A stretch of 64,000 nucleotides of DNA from Silene latifolia (taxonomy: Eukaryota > Streptophyta > Magnoliopsida > Caryophyllales > Caryophyllaceae), in the NCBI RefSeq assembly GCF_048544455.1, contig NC_133538.1, positions 439,268,311 to 439,332,310 of the forward strand, given 5' to 3'. The notes under the pieces were generated by a model that did not search any database, was not told where the DNA came from, and was given only the letters and a program-made list of their open reading frames with translations. Of the stretch, positions 44,096 through 55,705 are shown one piece after another (position 1 is the first letter of the stretch; each line of letters opens with the position of its first letter). The position numbers and the translations under genes are program-made.

Positions 44096-44404
44096 TGATG
44101 ATCTTCTTGATGATGAGCCAATCCGCCCTCCAATGCCAGATAACTTGAGGGATTTCTTGTTTCGGGATGAGACGACTCGGAATTATTGAGGCAAGACCCG
44201 AGTCTTTGATGGGTCCGTTCAATTCCAAAGTATGATCCTACGATGGTTAATGGTTCATTCCCGAGACGGTCTCGAAGATGGGTCAAGTTACAACAAAGAC
44301 AAAGTAGTGGATTTTCGGCCTAAGTCCACCGATGCCAGTGTGAGACCTAGAAGAGAGGGCAAAGCTACTTCGATGACCCCTTATCCGAGAGAGACTAGTG
44401 CCGA

Positions 44405-45050
44405 CCAAAGATGAGGTAACATTTGATAAATTTAAAGATGTCGTGCGTAGTCTTAACGTGCAAATTCCTTTCTTAGAGCTAGTTAATCAAATACCTGCAT
44501 ATATGAAGTTCATGAAACAATTGCTAGCTAAGAAGAGGTCTTTGAATGTTGTGAGTCGGTGCATTTAATCAAGAGTCTAGTTCGTACTTAACTCACACTC
44601 GCTACTCATAAACCGTCGACCCGGTAGTTTCTCTCCCCCTGCAATATTGGTACCTTCTCAATCGAGAAGGCATTATGTGATTTAGGGGCTAGTGTCGTGT
44701 GTATGCCTTTGAGTCTGGCTAAGAAGTTGAGATTGACTAGATTTGCCATTACCGACATGATCGTGCAAATGGTGACCGTTCTGCGATTCGACCAGGGGTC
44801 TTAGAGAATGTGCCTGTTCAAATTGAAAAGTTCTTTTTCCTGTTGACTTTGTTGTTTTGGATATTCCTGAAGATGTCAACACCCCAATTATTTTGGGAAG
44901 ACCGTTTTTGCACACTCGCCGGTGCAATAATTGATGTAGGGGAAAGAACTTTGAAATTTAAGGTAGGGAAGCACTCTATCATGTTTGCCCAGTCCCTAGA
45001 AAGAAGGACCCCATGTGGCCCATGACTGTAATATGATTTCGAAAAGAAAT
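44405..45050 (+). pseudogene. Athila-like protease remnant, multiply frameshifted
   Basis: Recognisable pieces in more than one frame are VPFLEL-like FLELVNQIPAYMKFMKQLLAKK (about 44470-44535), LCDLGASVVCMPLSLAKKLRLT (about 44676-44741; the catalytic Asp is kept) and the later IILGRPF-like stretch (about 44886-44915). Several indels separate them. Confidence 0.75.
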
Positions 45051-45129
45051 CTTATTTTGTGCTTTCGACATTCCCACTTCCCTACCCGTACCTATTCTGT
45101 TATGACACCTCCGCCCCGTTGGGAGCAAA

Positions 45130-45399
45130 TTGGAGGCAAATTCTTCTGTTTTGACTGTCGCAGGAAATGGTTTGGGGAAGGAGGAGCCGCTCATTGCTCC
45201 AGCTGTGAAGGAGCCCATTGTGCAGAGAGGCGGTTTGGGATGTCTGAGCTATGCAACTGACGAGGAGCCGGATGAGGAGCCCAAGAAGAAGGAGCCAGTC
45301 CAAATTTCGGAGTCGGATCTCGAGTGTGAGGAGCTAGGAGATGATGGCCATGCTTGGGAAGATGCTAGGGATGATCCATTGAGCATCCCATCGGAGTAG
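45130..45399 (+). pseudogene. Acidic C-terminal tail after protease, element B
   Basis: An 89-residue open frame rich in Glu and Pro (DEEPDEEPKKKEP) with no domain. It corresponds in place to the low-complexity tail after protease in element A. Confidence 0.45.
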
Positions 45400-46107
45400 A
45401 GTGGAGTCCGGCTTTTCGAGATGAGCACTGCGGGAAGCTACTTCATGTAGGCGAAGCCTTGGTCGGAGATTTTTCAGCTTTAGTTGATCTATTTTATTGC
45501 TTTTAGACCTTTTATCGTTTTTCGTGTGCGCGAAACTTCGCTTAGTTTGGTTTGCTTAGGATTTTCTATAAACTTTAGACTGTTACTTTGGGTTTTGCGC
45601 AATTTTGGGCGCGGTATTTTGTGCGTTTGCAGGTTTATAGACCATATTAGCTCAAATTCTCGAGCTAATTCGAAGAAATCAGAAAGTTACAGCGAGTTTT
45701 CCAGTCGATCGACTGCCTGCTATGGTCGATCGACCGTTGTCGCTGCTGTATCTGTTCACGACCTTTCCCCTGCTGTGTTTGGTCGATTTGCGGAATTGAG
45801 GGAGTTTTCTACTCCACTTTATCTTCCGTCATATTACTTATTTCTTCTATTTTTCTTCTATTGTGCACATAATTACCGCCTCATTATTGTTTTCTCGTTT
45901 TACACGCGGTATCATTTGTTTGTCTTTTCAGGTACTTATTATTTGGTAGCACTGCTGGCTACTGAAACCTCCTAGGTCACGCTGGTTTGGGGAGGTTTCC
46001 TTTTGCTGCGCTTAAAGTCTTGTGAGTTCCCGATTTCCACTTCATGTCATATTTACTTATTTTCTCGCAAATTCCCGTTTTCCTTGTTTATTTCATTACA
46101 TGATTTT
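45400..46107. other. Non-coding stretch, element B
   Basis: No RT, integrase or ORF-1. A palindrome pair (cores 45705 and 45726, 21 bp apart) lies here. T-rich sequence then leads to the first hairpin module. Confidence 0.75.
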
Positions 46108-46146
46108 GCACAATGGGGACATTGTGCGATTTGGTTTGGGGAAGGG
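46108..46146 (+). other. Internal hairpin + polypurine module, element B
   Basis: GCACAATG (46108-46115), loop GGGA, CATTGTGC (46120-46127), then GATTTGGTTTGGGGAAGGG. The tract TTGGTTTGGGGAAG starts three bases after the stem, just as in the terminal module at 47618. Confidence 0.85.
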
Positions 46147-47617
46147 TTTTGCGTCGCATATCATTTGCTTGCATTCACGTTTAATTCTGTTTTGCATTGT
46201 TTATTTCATTTCTTTTATATATACAAAAATACCAAAATATTTTGAAAAAATTTCAAAATATTCAAACAAAAATGCACGTTTACTTTGGCATATAGGTTGA
46301 GTCGGAACGGTAGTATTTCAAGGATGACATTGCATTTGCATCTGTTTTTGCCTAAGCCTTGCTAATTGACATGTTATTAGTAGAATCAAATATGCATAGT
46401 CTACGAGTTTTCGTTAAATTATCTTGCTGAGCTTGAGACTTGACTTAGATTTTTGGCAAACTACATCATATTTCTGAGTTTTAGAGCCTATAACTGGTGG
46501 CATTCATGACCAGTTTATCTAGGATGTGAGTAGTACTCCTTATGAGACATGTTACATTAATATGCATAAATATGAATTTGATCTACTTAATACCTGTATG
46601 CATTCGGTTTGTGGTTTGTTGACACATGTGGTAGAGGTTTCCCTTTTCTTATTTTGCCCATGAACCCCTCATAGCCAAATTTAGCCTCTTTTGTCCCATA
46701 AACTACAGTCTAAAATTAGCCTACCTTATCCGAGCTAGTACTTGTATTTTTGGGAATGTTTTATTGCGATTTGGTTATATGCTCATTTTGAGATGATGAT
46801 GGACAAAAAGAATGAAGGAGGAAAAGAATTGGAAAAGTTGAAAGAAAAACAGAAAGAAAAAGAGAAAAAAGAAGAAAAATGATTTGAAAAAGAAAAAAAA
46901 AAGAAACGAGTGTTGTACTGTATAATCCGGTCGATCGACTGCTCCCTATGGTCGATCGACTGCATCCCGAGAAAAAGAAAAGTTCGAAAAATCACATATT
47001 TCAATTATTATGATTTGGTGGTTTTCACTCCCATGTTCTCATTTATATTCTTTGGGGAATTAACTTTTATGGAGGTTGTGAGCTTTGTGCCTTGAATTGG
47101 CACCGTCTTGTATCATTTACATTGAGTTTGAAGTTGGGATTAAACTTATAGTTTGGATTGAAGTTACTAGCTTGGCTTATTACTCCTCATATCCAAATTC
47201 TTTTTAGCCCCTTCTTACCCATTACCTCACATATCCCATATTTACCTCGGCGTGTGTCATGGTCATATGTTCGGTTGGAATGCATATGTACGGTTGTAGA
47301 GATCATTTTCATATTAGACTGCAGGCATGTTCTTATAGGTCGTAGTTAGGTGAGTGTCATTACAAAATTTACTTCTTTCTATCTTTTACATATACTCACC
47401 CGTATTCATTGTGTGATTTGAGCGACCCGTGAGAGTCCATAATGATAAGTCTCTATAGTTGACGGTTCAGCAGTTTTTAACGACTTCATAACTCGTTTGC
47501 ATGATTTTTATTGCTAATTGACTGTCGGTTATTGCATTAAATTGGTTTAGGCTTTACATGTTGCATTTCGCTCTGAGATTGAACTCGTTCCATTAGGTCA
47601 TTAGATCGAGTCTAGTT
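46147..47617. other. Conserved 3' non-coding region, element B
   Basis: Shares blocks with element A: GAGTCGGAACGGTAG (about 46299-46313), CTGAGTTTTAGAGCC and CATTCATGACCAGTTT (about 46472-46516), and a purine tract (46796-46910). A palindrome pair with cores 46931 and 46952 (21 bp apart) follows the purine tract. No gene was seen. Confidence 0.7.
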
Positions 47618-47656
47618 CTTGCTTGGGGACAAGCAAGGGTTTGGTTTGGGGAAGTT
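47618..47656 (+). other. Terminal hairpin + polypurine tract, element B
   Basis: CTTGCTTG (47618-47625), loop GGGA, CAAGCAAG (47630-47637), then GGTTTGGTTTGGGGAAGTT up to the 3' LTR. Confidence 0.88.
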
Positions 47657-49380
47657 TGATGCGTGTCATTTATATGATGTTTTACACCTCATTTCACATG
47701 CATTTCAGAGCTCAATTGAGTAGTTTATGCTACTATTTCCCTTGTTTCGTGTATTTCTTCCTTTTCTTGTGATTTTGTAGGAATATGAAGATTTCAGCGG
47801 AAAATAAGCCGAATCCGTCCCTAAGTACTTAGCATTGCATTTGACATGAAGTATTGACTCGAGGAATGAGCTTGGTGCGCGTTTCAATGCCTAAAGATAG
47901 CAAAAGAAAGGGTGTGTACGAGTTTAAGAAGCAAAGAAGTGCTTCTCGACATTGCAGCCTGATTCAGATGGATATATCTCGAGTTCTAGACCTGATAATC
48001 GAGTGATTCCAATTGGAGGTGAAATCTTATCCTCTTAGCTTTCCAACGCCGCGTAGAACGCCTGATTTGACCAAGGAGCGAAGAAATGGCAGCTGTTTTA
48101 AGATCGGTGCGCGCTGCAGGAATCGACAGAATGCTATTCTGTACAGCACTCTTGGTCGATCGACTTGTCCAAGTGGTCGATCGACCACCCCACGGGTTCC
48201 AGTAGCTACTGTTCGCTGCTACTCAGTCGATCGACTGGGTCTTGTGGTCGATCGACCACCCCTCGACTCTGACGCAAATTAAGAACGAGAATTAGAAGCC
48301 CATATTGTAATTAGGTTTTGGTTTTAGGTTACGTTATTCTTCTATATAACGTAACTCTTCCTGTTTCTTTGGGATGGATCTATTCATTAGCTTAGTTTAC
48401 ATACAGTTCTTTAGACAGTAATTAGGGTTCGAAAATATTGCTTTGCAAGGGATTTTCGTTTGAGTTTTTAATCTTTCCTCTGCAATTTCGGTATTCCCTT
48501 GTTCTTATTTCAGTTTATTTTTATTGCTTTCTTAGTATAGAAATTGCTAGCTAGTTCCCTAAACCGATTCATCGTTTATGTTAATTGTTTGTTCTATTAT
48601 TTCAAGCATGAATCCTTCTGTTTATTTCATCAATTTCATTGTTGTTATCATTGCTAGTATGTGTAGCTAAATCACCTTTGCTAGGATGTAGGCGAGCTAT
48701 TAGCGTAGATGGCATTAGAATAGGCGACCTCGCATTAGGGCTTGGTCGATCGATCGACTGGGGTAGCTGGTCGATCGACTGACTTCGTGTTTGATTTGCT
48801 TCGTTTGAATCGTTAAGTGCAATATCTATCAATGAGACCTAGCGGAGACTTGTTAGATGCTTAGTTTTGACCAACCTGTAGATCGAAAGATAGGGAAGGA
48901 CTTAGATTAACGATTTAAGACGGCTAGATTGCTAGATCGAAAGATAATGTAATTTAGTTTGCATTAAGAATCATTAGTCAAGAACGAGAGTTAGTATTAA
49001 TGAGACTTAGGGATTAGTAGCATAGGCCGAGAGGTAGTTACTAATTAACATGGACCGAGAGGACTTGTTTTCCCCATCACCCACGACTGTATTTCGAGAC
49101 TTACCTAGACTTATGTGCCATCGTTTGTAGTGACCCGATCATCCTAGCTCTTTCTTTTATCATTAGTTTACGTTTATTTTCATTATTTGCTCATTTGTTT
49201 TCGCAATTAGACTTAGACTTACTCCAATCAAAACCCCCCTTATTTGTTACCCATAGACTAAAATATTAAACAACATAAACTCCCCCGCCTCTCTGTGGTT
49301 CGACCCTGTTACCACTAGCCTAGGTTAGTTTTAATAGGAATTATAAATTTTATCTTTGGTACTCACAGCGACGGGTATCA
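47657..49380 (+). repeat. 3' LTR of element B (1724 bp)
   Basis: Palindrome cores at 48156, 48177, 48227 and 48248, and 48746/48750 and 48771. It differs from the 5' LTR by a TCGA-unit indel at 48746 and by a small replacement just before 48156, plus a few other changes. Confidence 0.92.
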
Positions 49381-50536
49381 CCCAGCCAGGCCACTACCCA
49401 AGCCAAGCAGACCGCGGCCAGGCCAAGCAACAAGTCACTGCCCAGGCCACGAGTACTCTGTCCAGGCCGCAAGTATTTCACTGTCCAGCACCTAAACAAT
49501 CTCCTACCCTCGCCCAAACAGTCACTATTACTCCACCTAATCGACCACCCAACTCAGCCACCGTAACCACCCAACTTAGCCACCACAACTCGCCTGCTCA
49601 CCCTTCCCCCACGCCTGCCAAACAACCTGCAAAATGACTCAAAACAGTCCCAAAATCGAGTTCAGACAACCTTTCCACGGTTTCGAAGATAGAGTCCCAA
49701 ACAGTATATATGTATCGACTATTACAACTACTTAAAACGCACCAAAATAGTCCCAACAATTCAAACAACCCGTCCCCAAAACTCAACCTGTAATCGTCTC
49801 AAAATTCGTCTCTAAACCTGCATTTTTAAGCACCAAAACCCGTTCCAACAAGGTACCATTTCACGACTAAAAACAGTCCTAATAGCATTCATTCCTACGC
49901 CCCAACACAGTCTCAAACAACCACCAAAAGCCGGCCTAAAGTAGACCTACAGAGCAGGCCATACTCACATGTCTATGCAGGTACAAAGAAACAGAGCTCA
50001 AGCAGTCCTAAACCGAGTCAAAACAGTCCCATTTCAGGTCAGTTTTCAGACGGAAACCATCACACAAAAGAGAAAACAAAAAGGGGCAAACTTTATCACA
50101 CAAAAGCACATAAAACAATACAAAAGACGGAAATTTCGACATTTGTCGAGTAACCTATCACCGTTACCTTTAACCTCACGAATTTCCAAGTAAAAACGTC
50201 CAAAATGGGAGTCTCTCATCAGTCTGCAGCTAAAAGCAGGAAAAACGAGTCGATTAAGACAAGAGATCGAGTTGTCATTTAAGACGGTATTTTCGAAACC
50301 TCACAAAATAGAAGCTTTCTTACCTTAAATAAACAAGGAAGGGAGGAGGAAGCTAATGGTACAAAAATAATGGAGTTTGGTTGAATAATAAGGGAGAAAA
50401 CGGAGATTGAATAGGATGGAAATGGTGTTGTTGTAGCTGTTGGTTTGTGGCTGTTGTTGTTTGATTTTGGAAAGGATGAAGAGGACGCAGGAGGGAGTAA
50501 GTAGAGGGAGGTGGGGACGGCATTACAACAACAACA

Positions 50537-50771
<235 letters not shown>

Positions 50772-50789
50772 TGTAGTTTGTAGGGTGAA

Positions 50790-50872
50790 AGCTGCGCGCA
50801 TTTTATAAACCTTTTATTTTATGTAAACCTTTTATTTTTTTTATAATGAAAGCTGCGCGCATTTTATAATAA

Positions 50873-50915
<43 letters not shown>
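50790..50915. repeat. Duplicated LINE-like tail plus second (TAA)n
   Basis: AAAGCTGCGCGCATTTTATAA occurs twice (about 50787 and 50849) around GTAAACCTTTTATTTT, then a second TAA run (50874-50913). ATGTAGTTTGTAGGGTGA also occurs twice (50771, 50921). This looks like local template switching or unequal exchange between the repeats. Confidence 0.75.
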
Positions 50916-51348
50916 TATAAATGTAGTTTGTAGGGTGAGTGTATGAGTGGATAATTATTAGACTAGTTAGGTGAAAAAGGTAAGTGGTGTGTTGTTGATA
51001 TAGGATAGGTCGAGAAAATATTAGTCTCACAAGTGGAAATGTGACGGTCTACAGCTAGACGGAAAAATGTCTCGAGTCTATATTAACATGAGACGGAAAC
51101 TAATATTATTACTGTCATTATTACTGTCCGACCAAGAATATGTATACATATATCCTTATAAATTATGCCTCAAAAATATAATTGAAGAATACGTATTTTT
51201 ATATGAATGAGCTTTAAAAATATTACTTTTATAAAAATCGTATTTGAAATAAAATTAATTAAATTGAATAATTCAAAAATATAAAATAGAGTAATTAAAC
51301 GATTTAATAAATTTTAAATGTCAAAAAGGGAAATTCGCGGGTGTTACA

Positions 51349-53165
51349 CAAAAGCTTGTCCAACTTTGAATGTACTGCACTCATTTCAATAGTTGAGCCA
51401 ACTGTTGCACCTGACTTACCCTTTCCCGAGAAATTGTGAATCAACTTCTCATTGCTAATAGCAAAAGTCATTTGAGAAAGTAAACCCATGGTAATTTCAT
51501 CACTCAACTTCTCAATACCGGAGCTGCCTTTCATGACTAGCTTGCTCTTCATAAAGATAATGGACAACCACATACCATAGGGAATAACGGTTTTCTTGTC
51601 AAATATTCCTTTTTGAAGGTCGGGGGCTATCTCATTGATAAGGTGAAGAATGACTTAGGGAAGGTCAATTGGACGGCGCTTGAGAATATGGTGGAGAAGA
51701 AGCATCTCAAGAAGAGATCATCTTCCCCTACTATTGCTGCTTGGTAGGATGGCTCGGTGAACAAGGTTGAAGTTCAAACGCTGGGGTCACGAAGTTTATG
51801 AGCATATATGTTGGTTGGTCCATTGTCATTGTCGCGTCGAAGGGTTCTCACAACCTCACAAGCCATAGCTTCATCAATATCACCCCAAGTACTCTTAGGA
51901 AAGGAGGTAAGGCCCACGGCTTCAACCTCAAGGTAAGAGGCTAGTTGGTCAATGGTCAAGAAAAAGGTTTTTTAATTTATAAAGGCCGAGAGAGTTCCTG
52001 ATACAACATCAACCTTGACTGTTGCATAGAACTAAATTACCTCCGACATATACACCGGAGAGTATTTGTCGAGGAGATCAAACCAACCTTACCAGAAACA
52101 GCAACTTTGAAGAATGCAAAAGCTGGAGAAGAATCATACCATGATTTTTTTATCGCCTCTCACTATGAAAGTAACATGCAATCATTCCTTGACAAAGCTT
52201 AAAAGTGTCATCCAGAAGATCGAGAGTATTTAGATGAGCAAGGACATCATTTTTGAATGCATTATCATGAATTGTTACCATCAACTCCGTGCAAGTATTG
52301 AGAGGAATTTTATCCTCAATGATATCCTCATCATCTGGTTCCACCGCCACCTCCTTTTTCCTTGGGTACCTCGGCTTTTTGGTCGCCTTGGGGTTTGATC
52401 CCCTCTTTCACTTGGCAACGGGCTTGGATTTTGTCTTTGTTTTGGCAGGAATTTTAATGACGATATCATCATCACCATCGCCAAATAGTTCATTGATTTT
52501 TCTTTGGGATTTGATTTTGGGTGTTTCGGTGGAGAGAGGGTCAAAACCATCATCAAACACCTTGTCTTCATTGTTGGGTTTACCAATATTTTCATCATTT
52601 TTCTCGCCCTCGGATTCCCTTTCTTTTGCAACATTCTCATCTCTATTTTCTTTTTCCTCATCTTTTTCACTCGATTTTTCTCTCATTCACACCAACATCC
52701 TCTATTTCTTTTTCAACTTCAACAACAACTTCTTTTTCAGATTCTTTTTCTTTTTCAATTACAGCATCACCATCCTCCTTTTCGTTTTCTTTTTCAACTT
52801 CTTCTTCAACAACATCTTCTACAACCACTTTTTCTTTGTTGATTTCACTTACCATTTGATTAAGTGTGGGCTCATCTTCCTCGGAATCAACATCAACATT
52901 TGAATCCAACATCATAGAGATTGGGGGATTATTTTTCATTCCACCACGACCTCCTATACCACGGCCTCTTCCTTTGGAAGCCATGGATTTCTTTCTTGCA
53001 ACATTGGGCTTGACTGTTGAAGGCTTGGTAGGGGACGGTTTGGGTGTGTCGGATTTTTCGACATTGGCAGCGGATTGGGTGGCCATTTTTTACTTGGCAA
53101 TAAACTTTGGGTTGAAAGAGTTTTGAAGATTTTTTACTTCTGTTGAATGATTTTTTGGGAGCCAT
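51349..53165 (-). pseudogene. Sirevirus env-like-position ORF, main part
   Basis: Minus-strand ATG at 53165 opens a Lys-rich start. The frame then shifts near 53090, 52670 and 52000. An acidic and basic low-complexity stretch (VEEEVEKENEKEDGD and similar; 53086-52410) is followed by a more globular part: ELMVTIHDNAFKNDV (about 52290), MTIDQLASYLEVEAVGLTSF (51959 down), and AISNEKLIHNFSGKGKSG (about 51465). The pattern resembles 'putative plant transposon protein' domains. The place, after pol RNase H and before the 3' LTR, is that of the extra ORF of Sireviruses. No signal peptide or membrane segment was seen. The frame continues at 33442 across the inserted element. Confidence 0.6.
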
Positions 53166-53538
53166 TTTGATGGTTTTGGCTTTGGGGGAAGTTGAGGTGA
53201 TTTTTGATTTTGAATTAAAGTGTGTGGAGAAACGGGAAAATTTGGTTATTGCATGGTGGATTAAAGGAGTGGACGGTTGGATTAATGAGGGAGTGGGTAA
53301 TAAGTGAGGTGAAGTGTAAATGTGGTGAAAGGATGGTATAGGGGACGGCTAAAAGTGGTATTTGGTTTATGGTACATAAAGTAATTGTGAGGCTCAATGT
53401 AATAATTCAAATGCAAATGTGAGGTTTCAATGCAATTTTTTGGTCCATTTTGCATATGATAAATTTTGACATTTTAATCTTGAGAACATGTACATCCTTT
53501 TCTCTAGTCAATCATGTGGGAAAAGAATTTAATTTGAA
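53166..53538 (-). other. Spacer between Sirevirus pol and env-like ORF
   Basis: No gene was seen; T/G-rich on the plus strand. Confidence 0.6.
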
Positions 53539-54142
53539 TTACATGTCACCTAACAAAAAAATTTCCAACCGAAGTTTTATGAATTGTTTCCTTTCTAACG
53601 GTTTTGTAAAAATTTCCGCAATTTGATTTTCCGATCTACAAAAGGTTAGGCATATATTTCCTTTCTCGACTTGATCGCGTAAAAAATGATGCCTTATATC
53701 AATGTGTTTTGTCATAGAATGTTGTATTGGATTTTTTGAGATGTTAATTACGCTTGTATTATCACAAAATATGGGAGTGGTTTCGAAAATAAGACCGTAA
53801 TCACGCAATTGTTGTCGTACCCAAAGAATTTGAGCACAACAACGAGCAGCACTTACATACTCATTTTTAGCCGTGGATAGAGCATTGGTGTTTTGCTTCT
53901 TGGAAGCCCATGAAATGAGACACGGTCCTAAAAACGTATCAATAACCGAGGTGCTTTTCCTATCCAACGAGCTCCCCGCATAATCCGCATCCGAAAATCC
54001 TACAAGATCAATGTCATAGTGAGTGGGGTACCAAATGTATAAACCTCGTGTTCCAATGAAATACTTAAAAATCCGTTTAACGACTTTGAAGTGTGATTCC
54101 TTAGGATTTGATTGGAAGCGAGCACATACACATACACACACA
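53539..54142 (-). pseudogene. Sirevirus RNase H end of pol, truncated at its 5' side
   Basis: Starts at ARFQSNPKESHF and runs through FSDADYAGS, ISWASKKQN, CDNTSVINISKNP and TKHIDIRHHFLRDQV to FTKPLERKQF. These are the RNase H residues of copia elements of the Sirevirus type. Upstream pol is cut at 54142/54143 by another copia element's LTR. The domain itself has no stop. Confidence 0.85.
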
Positions 54143-55122
54143 TGTGGGAAATAATCTGTATACTTCCCTTATTATTAAGGATTATAACGAATATAATGAT
54201 GACGATCACTAGTCATAAAATTAAAATACATAAACAAAATATAGGATTCAGAAATAACCTTCGGTCCTAGCAAATACGGCCTAAGAACAATATCAAAGTA
54301 GATATTCGCCTATCAGTTGCACCCAAGACGATATGAGATATGCCCTATTGATAATGCTAGAATCGATCTAAAATTTTCTGTAAAATTTAGTTGTTTTGTG
54401 TTTTTCTTCTGATGAGAGAGGAGGCTAGGTCAAAAAAAAGAATTAGGGTAGAATAATCATCTCCCTTTCCTTCTTATACTGACCGAAATATGGGAGTCAA
54501 TTAGGAAGAGATAATCTTTCCTAATTTCGGCTCATATAACCGAAATAAGGAGTGTAATCTCCTTATTTTTTTGGTCTTTTCAAAAATGTATAAAATGTGT
54601 TAAATTGTCATCTAATGAGGATCGAACCCATGACCTCTTGGTTTGTGTACCCTCACTATTACCACTATGACACATTTATCTTGTTGATATTAAATATAAC
54701 TGATTACATTTAATTACGAATTAACAGATTAATTTGTCCAAGCTAACATTATATACATTTAATTAAATATAACTTATTATATTTAATTTACGAATTGACA
54801 GTTAATTCCTCTCAACTAATATTATTTAATTTTCATTAAATAATTATCTCATCAACACATTGACTAAGTTTTTAGTCATATTGGGCATCAATGTGATTAT
54901 ATTTCTATAACCACATTTCTCAAACACATCCTATAGGTGTGACTTATAGGGACCAGTTGATCACCGCCATCTGTATGATAATAACGTCAAACTTTCTAGC
55001 AAGCCAACCGTTATTAGGTAAACGTTAATCAACTGATTAAATATACGAAGTATACCCTTGTGAACCTGTAAGAGATTTACAAATGTTATCACACTAATTT
55101 GTGGAGGACACAAGCTCCAACA
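54143..55122 (-). repeat. 3' LTR of second copia element (~980 bp)
   Basis: On the minus strand it starts TGTTGGAGC at 55122 after the tract ACAAGTGGGAGTT and ends CCCACA at 54143. Confidence 0.8.
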
Positions 55123-55135
55123 AACTCCCACTTGT
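55123..55135 (-). other. Polypurine tract, second copia element
   Basis: Minus-strand GACAAGTGGGAGTT directly before the LTR start. Confidence 0.75.
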
Positions 55136-55705
55136 CCTCACAAGTGTATGTGCGATAACCGATTCTCATATCCTATAAAATTTCTCCCACTCAATGTGAA
55201 ACAATTTGCAAATCCGAATTCACAAAGGTCGTATTTTACAAGCGATCAGTATCAAGAGTGGTTTCCCCAACTAGAGAGTAACTTAACTGATAAACGAATC
55301 AACATTCAAGCATGGCCATGCATTTCAGTTACAACTCCTCGAGTGGCCCAGAGAAATAACTATACCTGATAAGGGTTGGATATTTTCCTCAACTCAAATC
55401 CTGCAGATGTAAGCGCAGTATGAAATGATCCAGAAAAAATCTACTTAGCCTCCAGTTACGGCAGACCGTGAGAAAGAAACCAAAGTCACCCAAAAACTGC
55501 CTTAATCTCAAGAGACAGTCGATAGTCAAAAGAATCGACTCTAGAAACACAATGGATGTCCTATCCACGACCTGGCACCGAATGTTATTAAACATTTAGG
55601 ACTCCATTACGTTGTCACAAAAAGTTGTCCTACGAGGTATCGTCATAATCTCGCATCTGTGATGGATCAGTCAACTGATTGACTTATGGCTCGTTGAACC
55701 CACCA
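55136..55705 (-). other. 3' untranslated region, RNase H absent
   Basis: Where RNase H should follow the reverse transcriptase, no DASF/ESEY/DNxxA motif is found. The stretch instead carries sequence I associate with the 3' untranslated region of such copia elements, including AGTCGATTCTTTTGACTATC on the minus strand (about 55519-55538). A deletion of roughly 450 bp is inferred. Confidence 0.6.

Larger units (their letters stand above)
41572..49380 (+). mobile_element. Athila-like gypsy element B, short non-autonomous
   Basis: LTRs at 41572-43301 and 47657-49380 start TGATGCGTG and end CGGGTATCA. Exact target duplication CCCAG at 41567-41571 and 49381-49385. tRNA-Asp primer site. The 4.35-kb interior holds the end of gag and a broken protease only. 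The LTRs are close to identical, and several of their few differences fall at palindrome sites. Confidence 0.92.

Noticed and set aside
52289-52903. Phe/Ser-rich plus-strand frames
   Set aside because: Antisense shadow of the Lys/Glu-rich Sirevirus ORF.
55148-55369. 73-residue plus-strand frame next to the copia polypurine tract
   Set aside because: Antisense to the 3' untranslated region, starts at the tract itself, no recognised motif.
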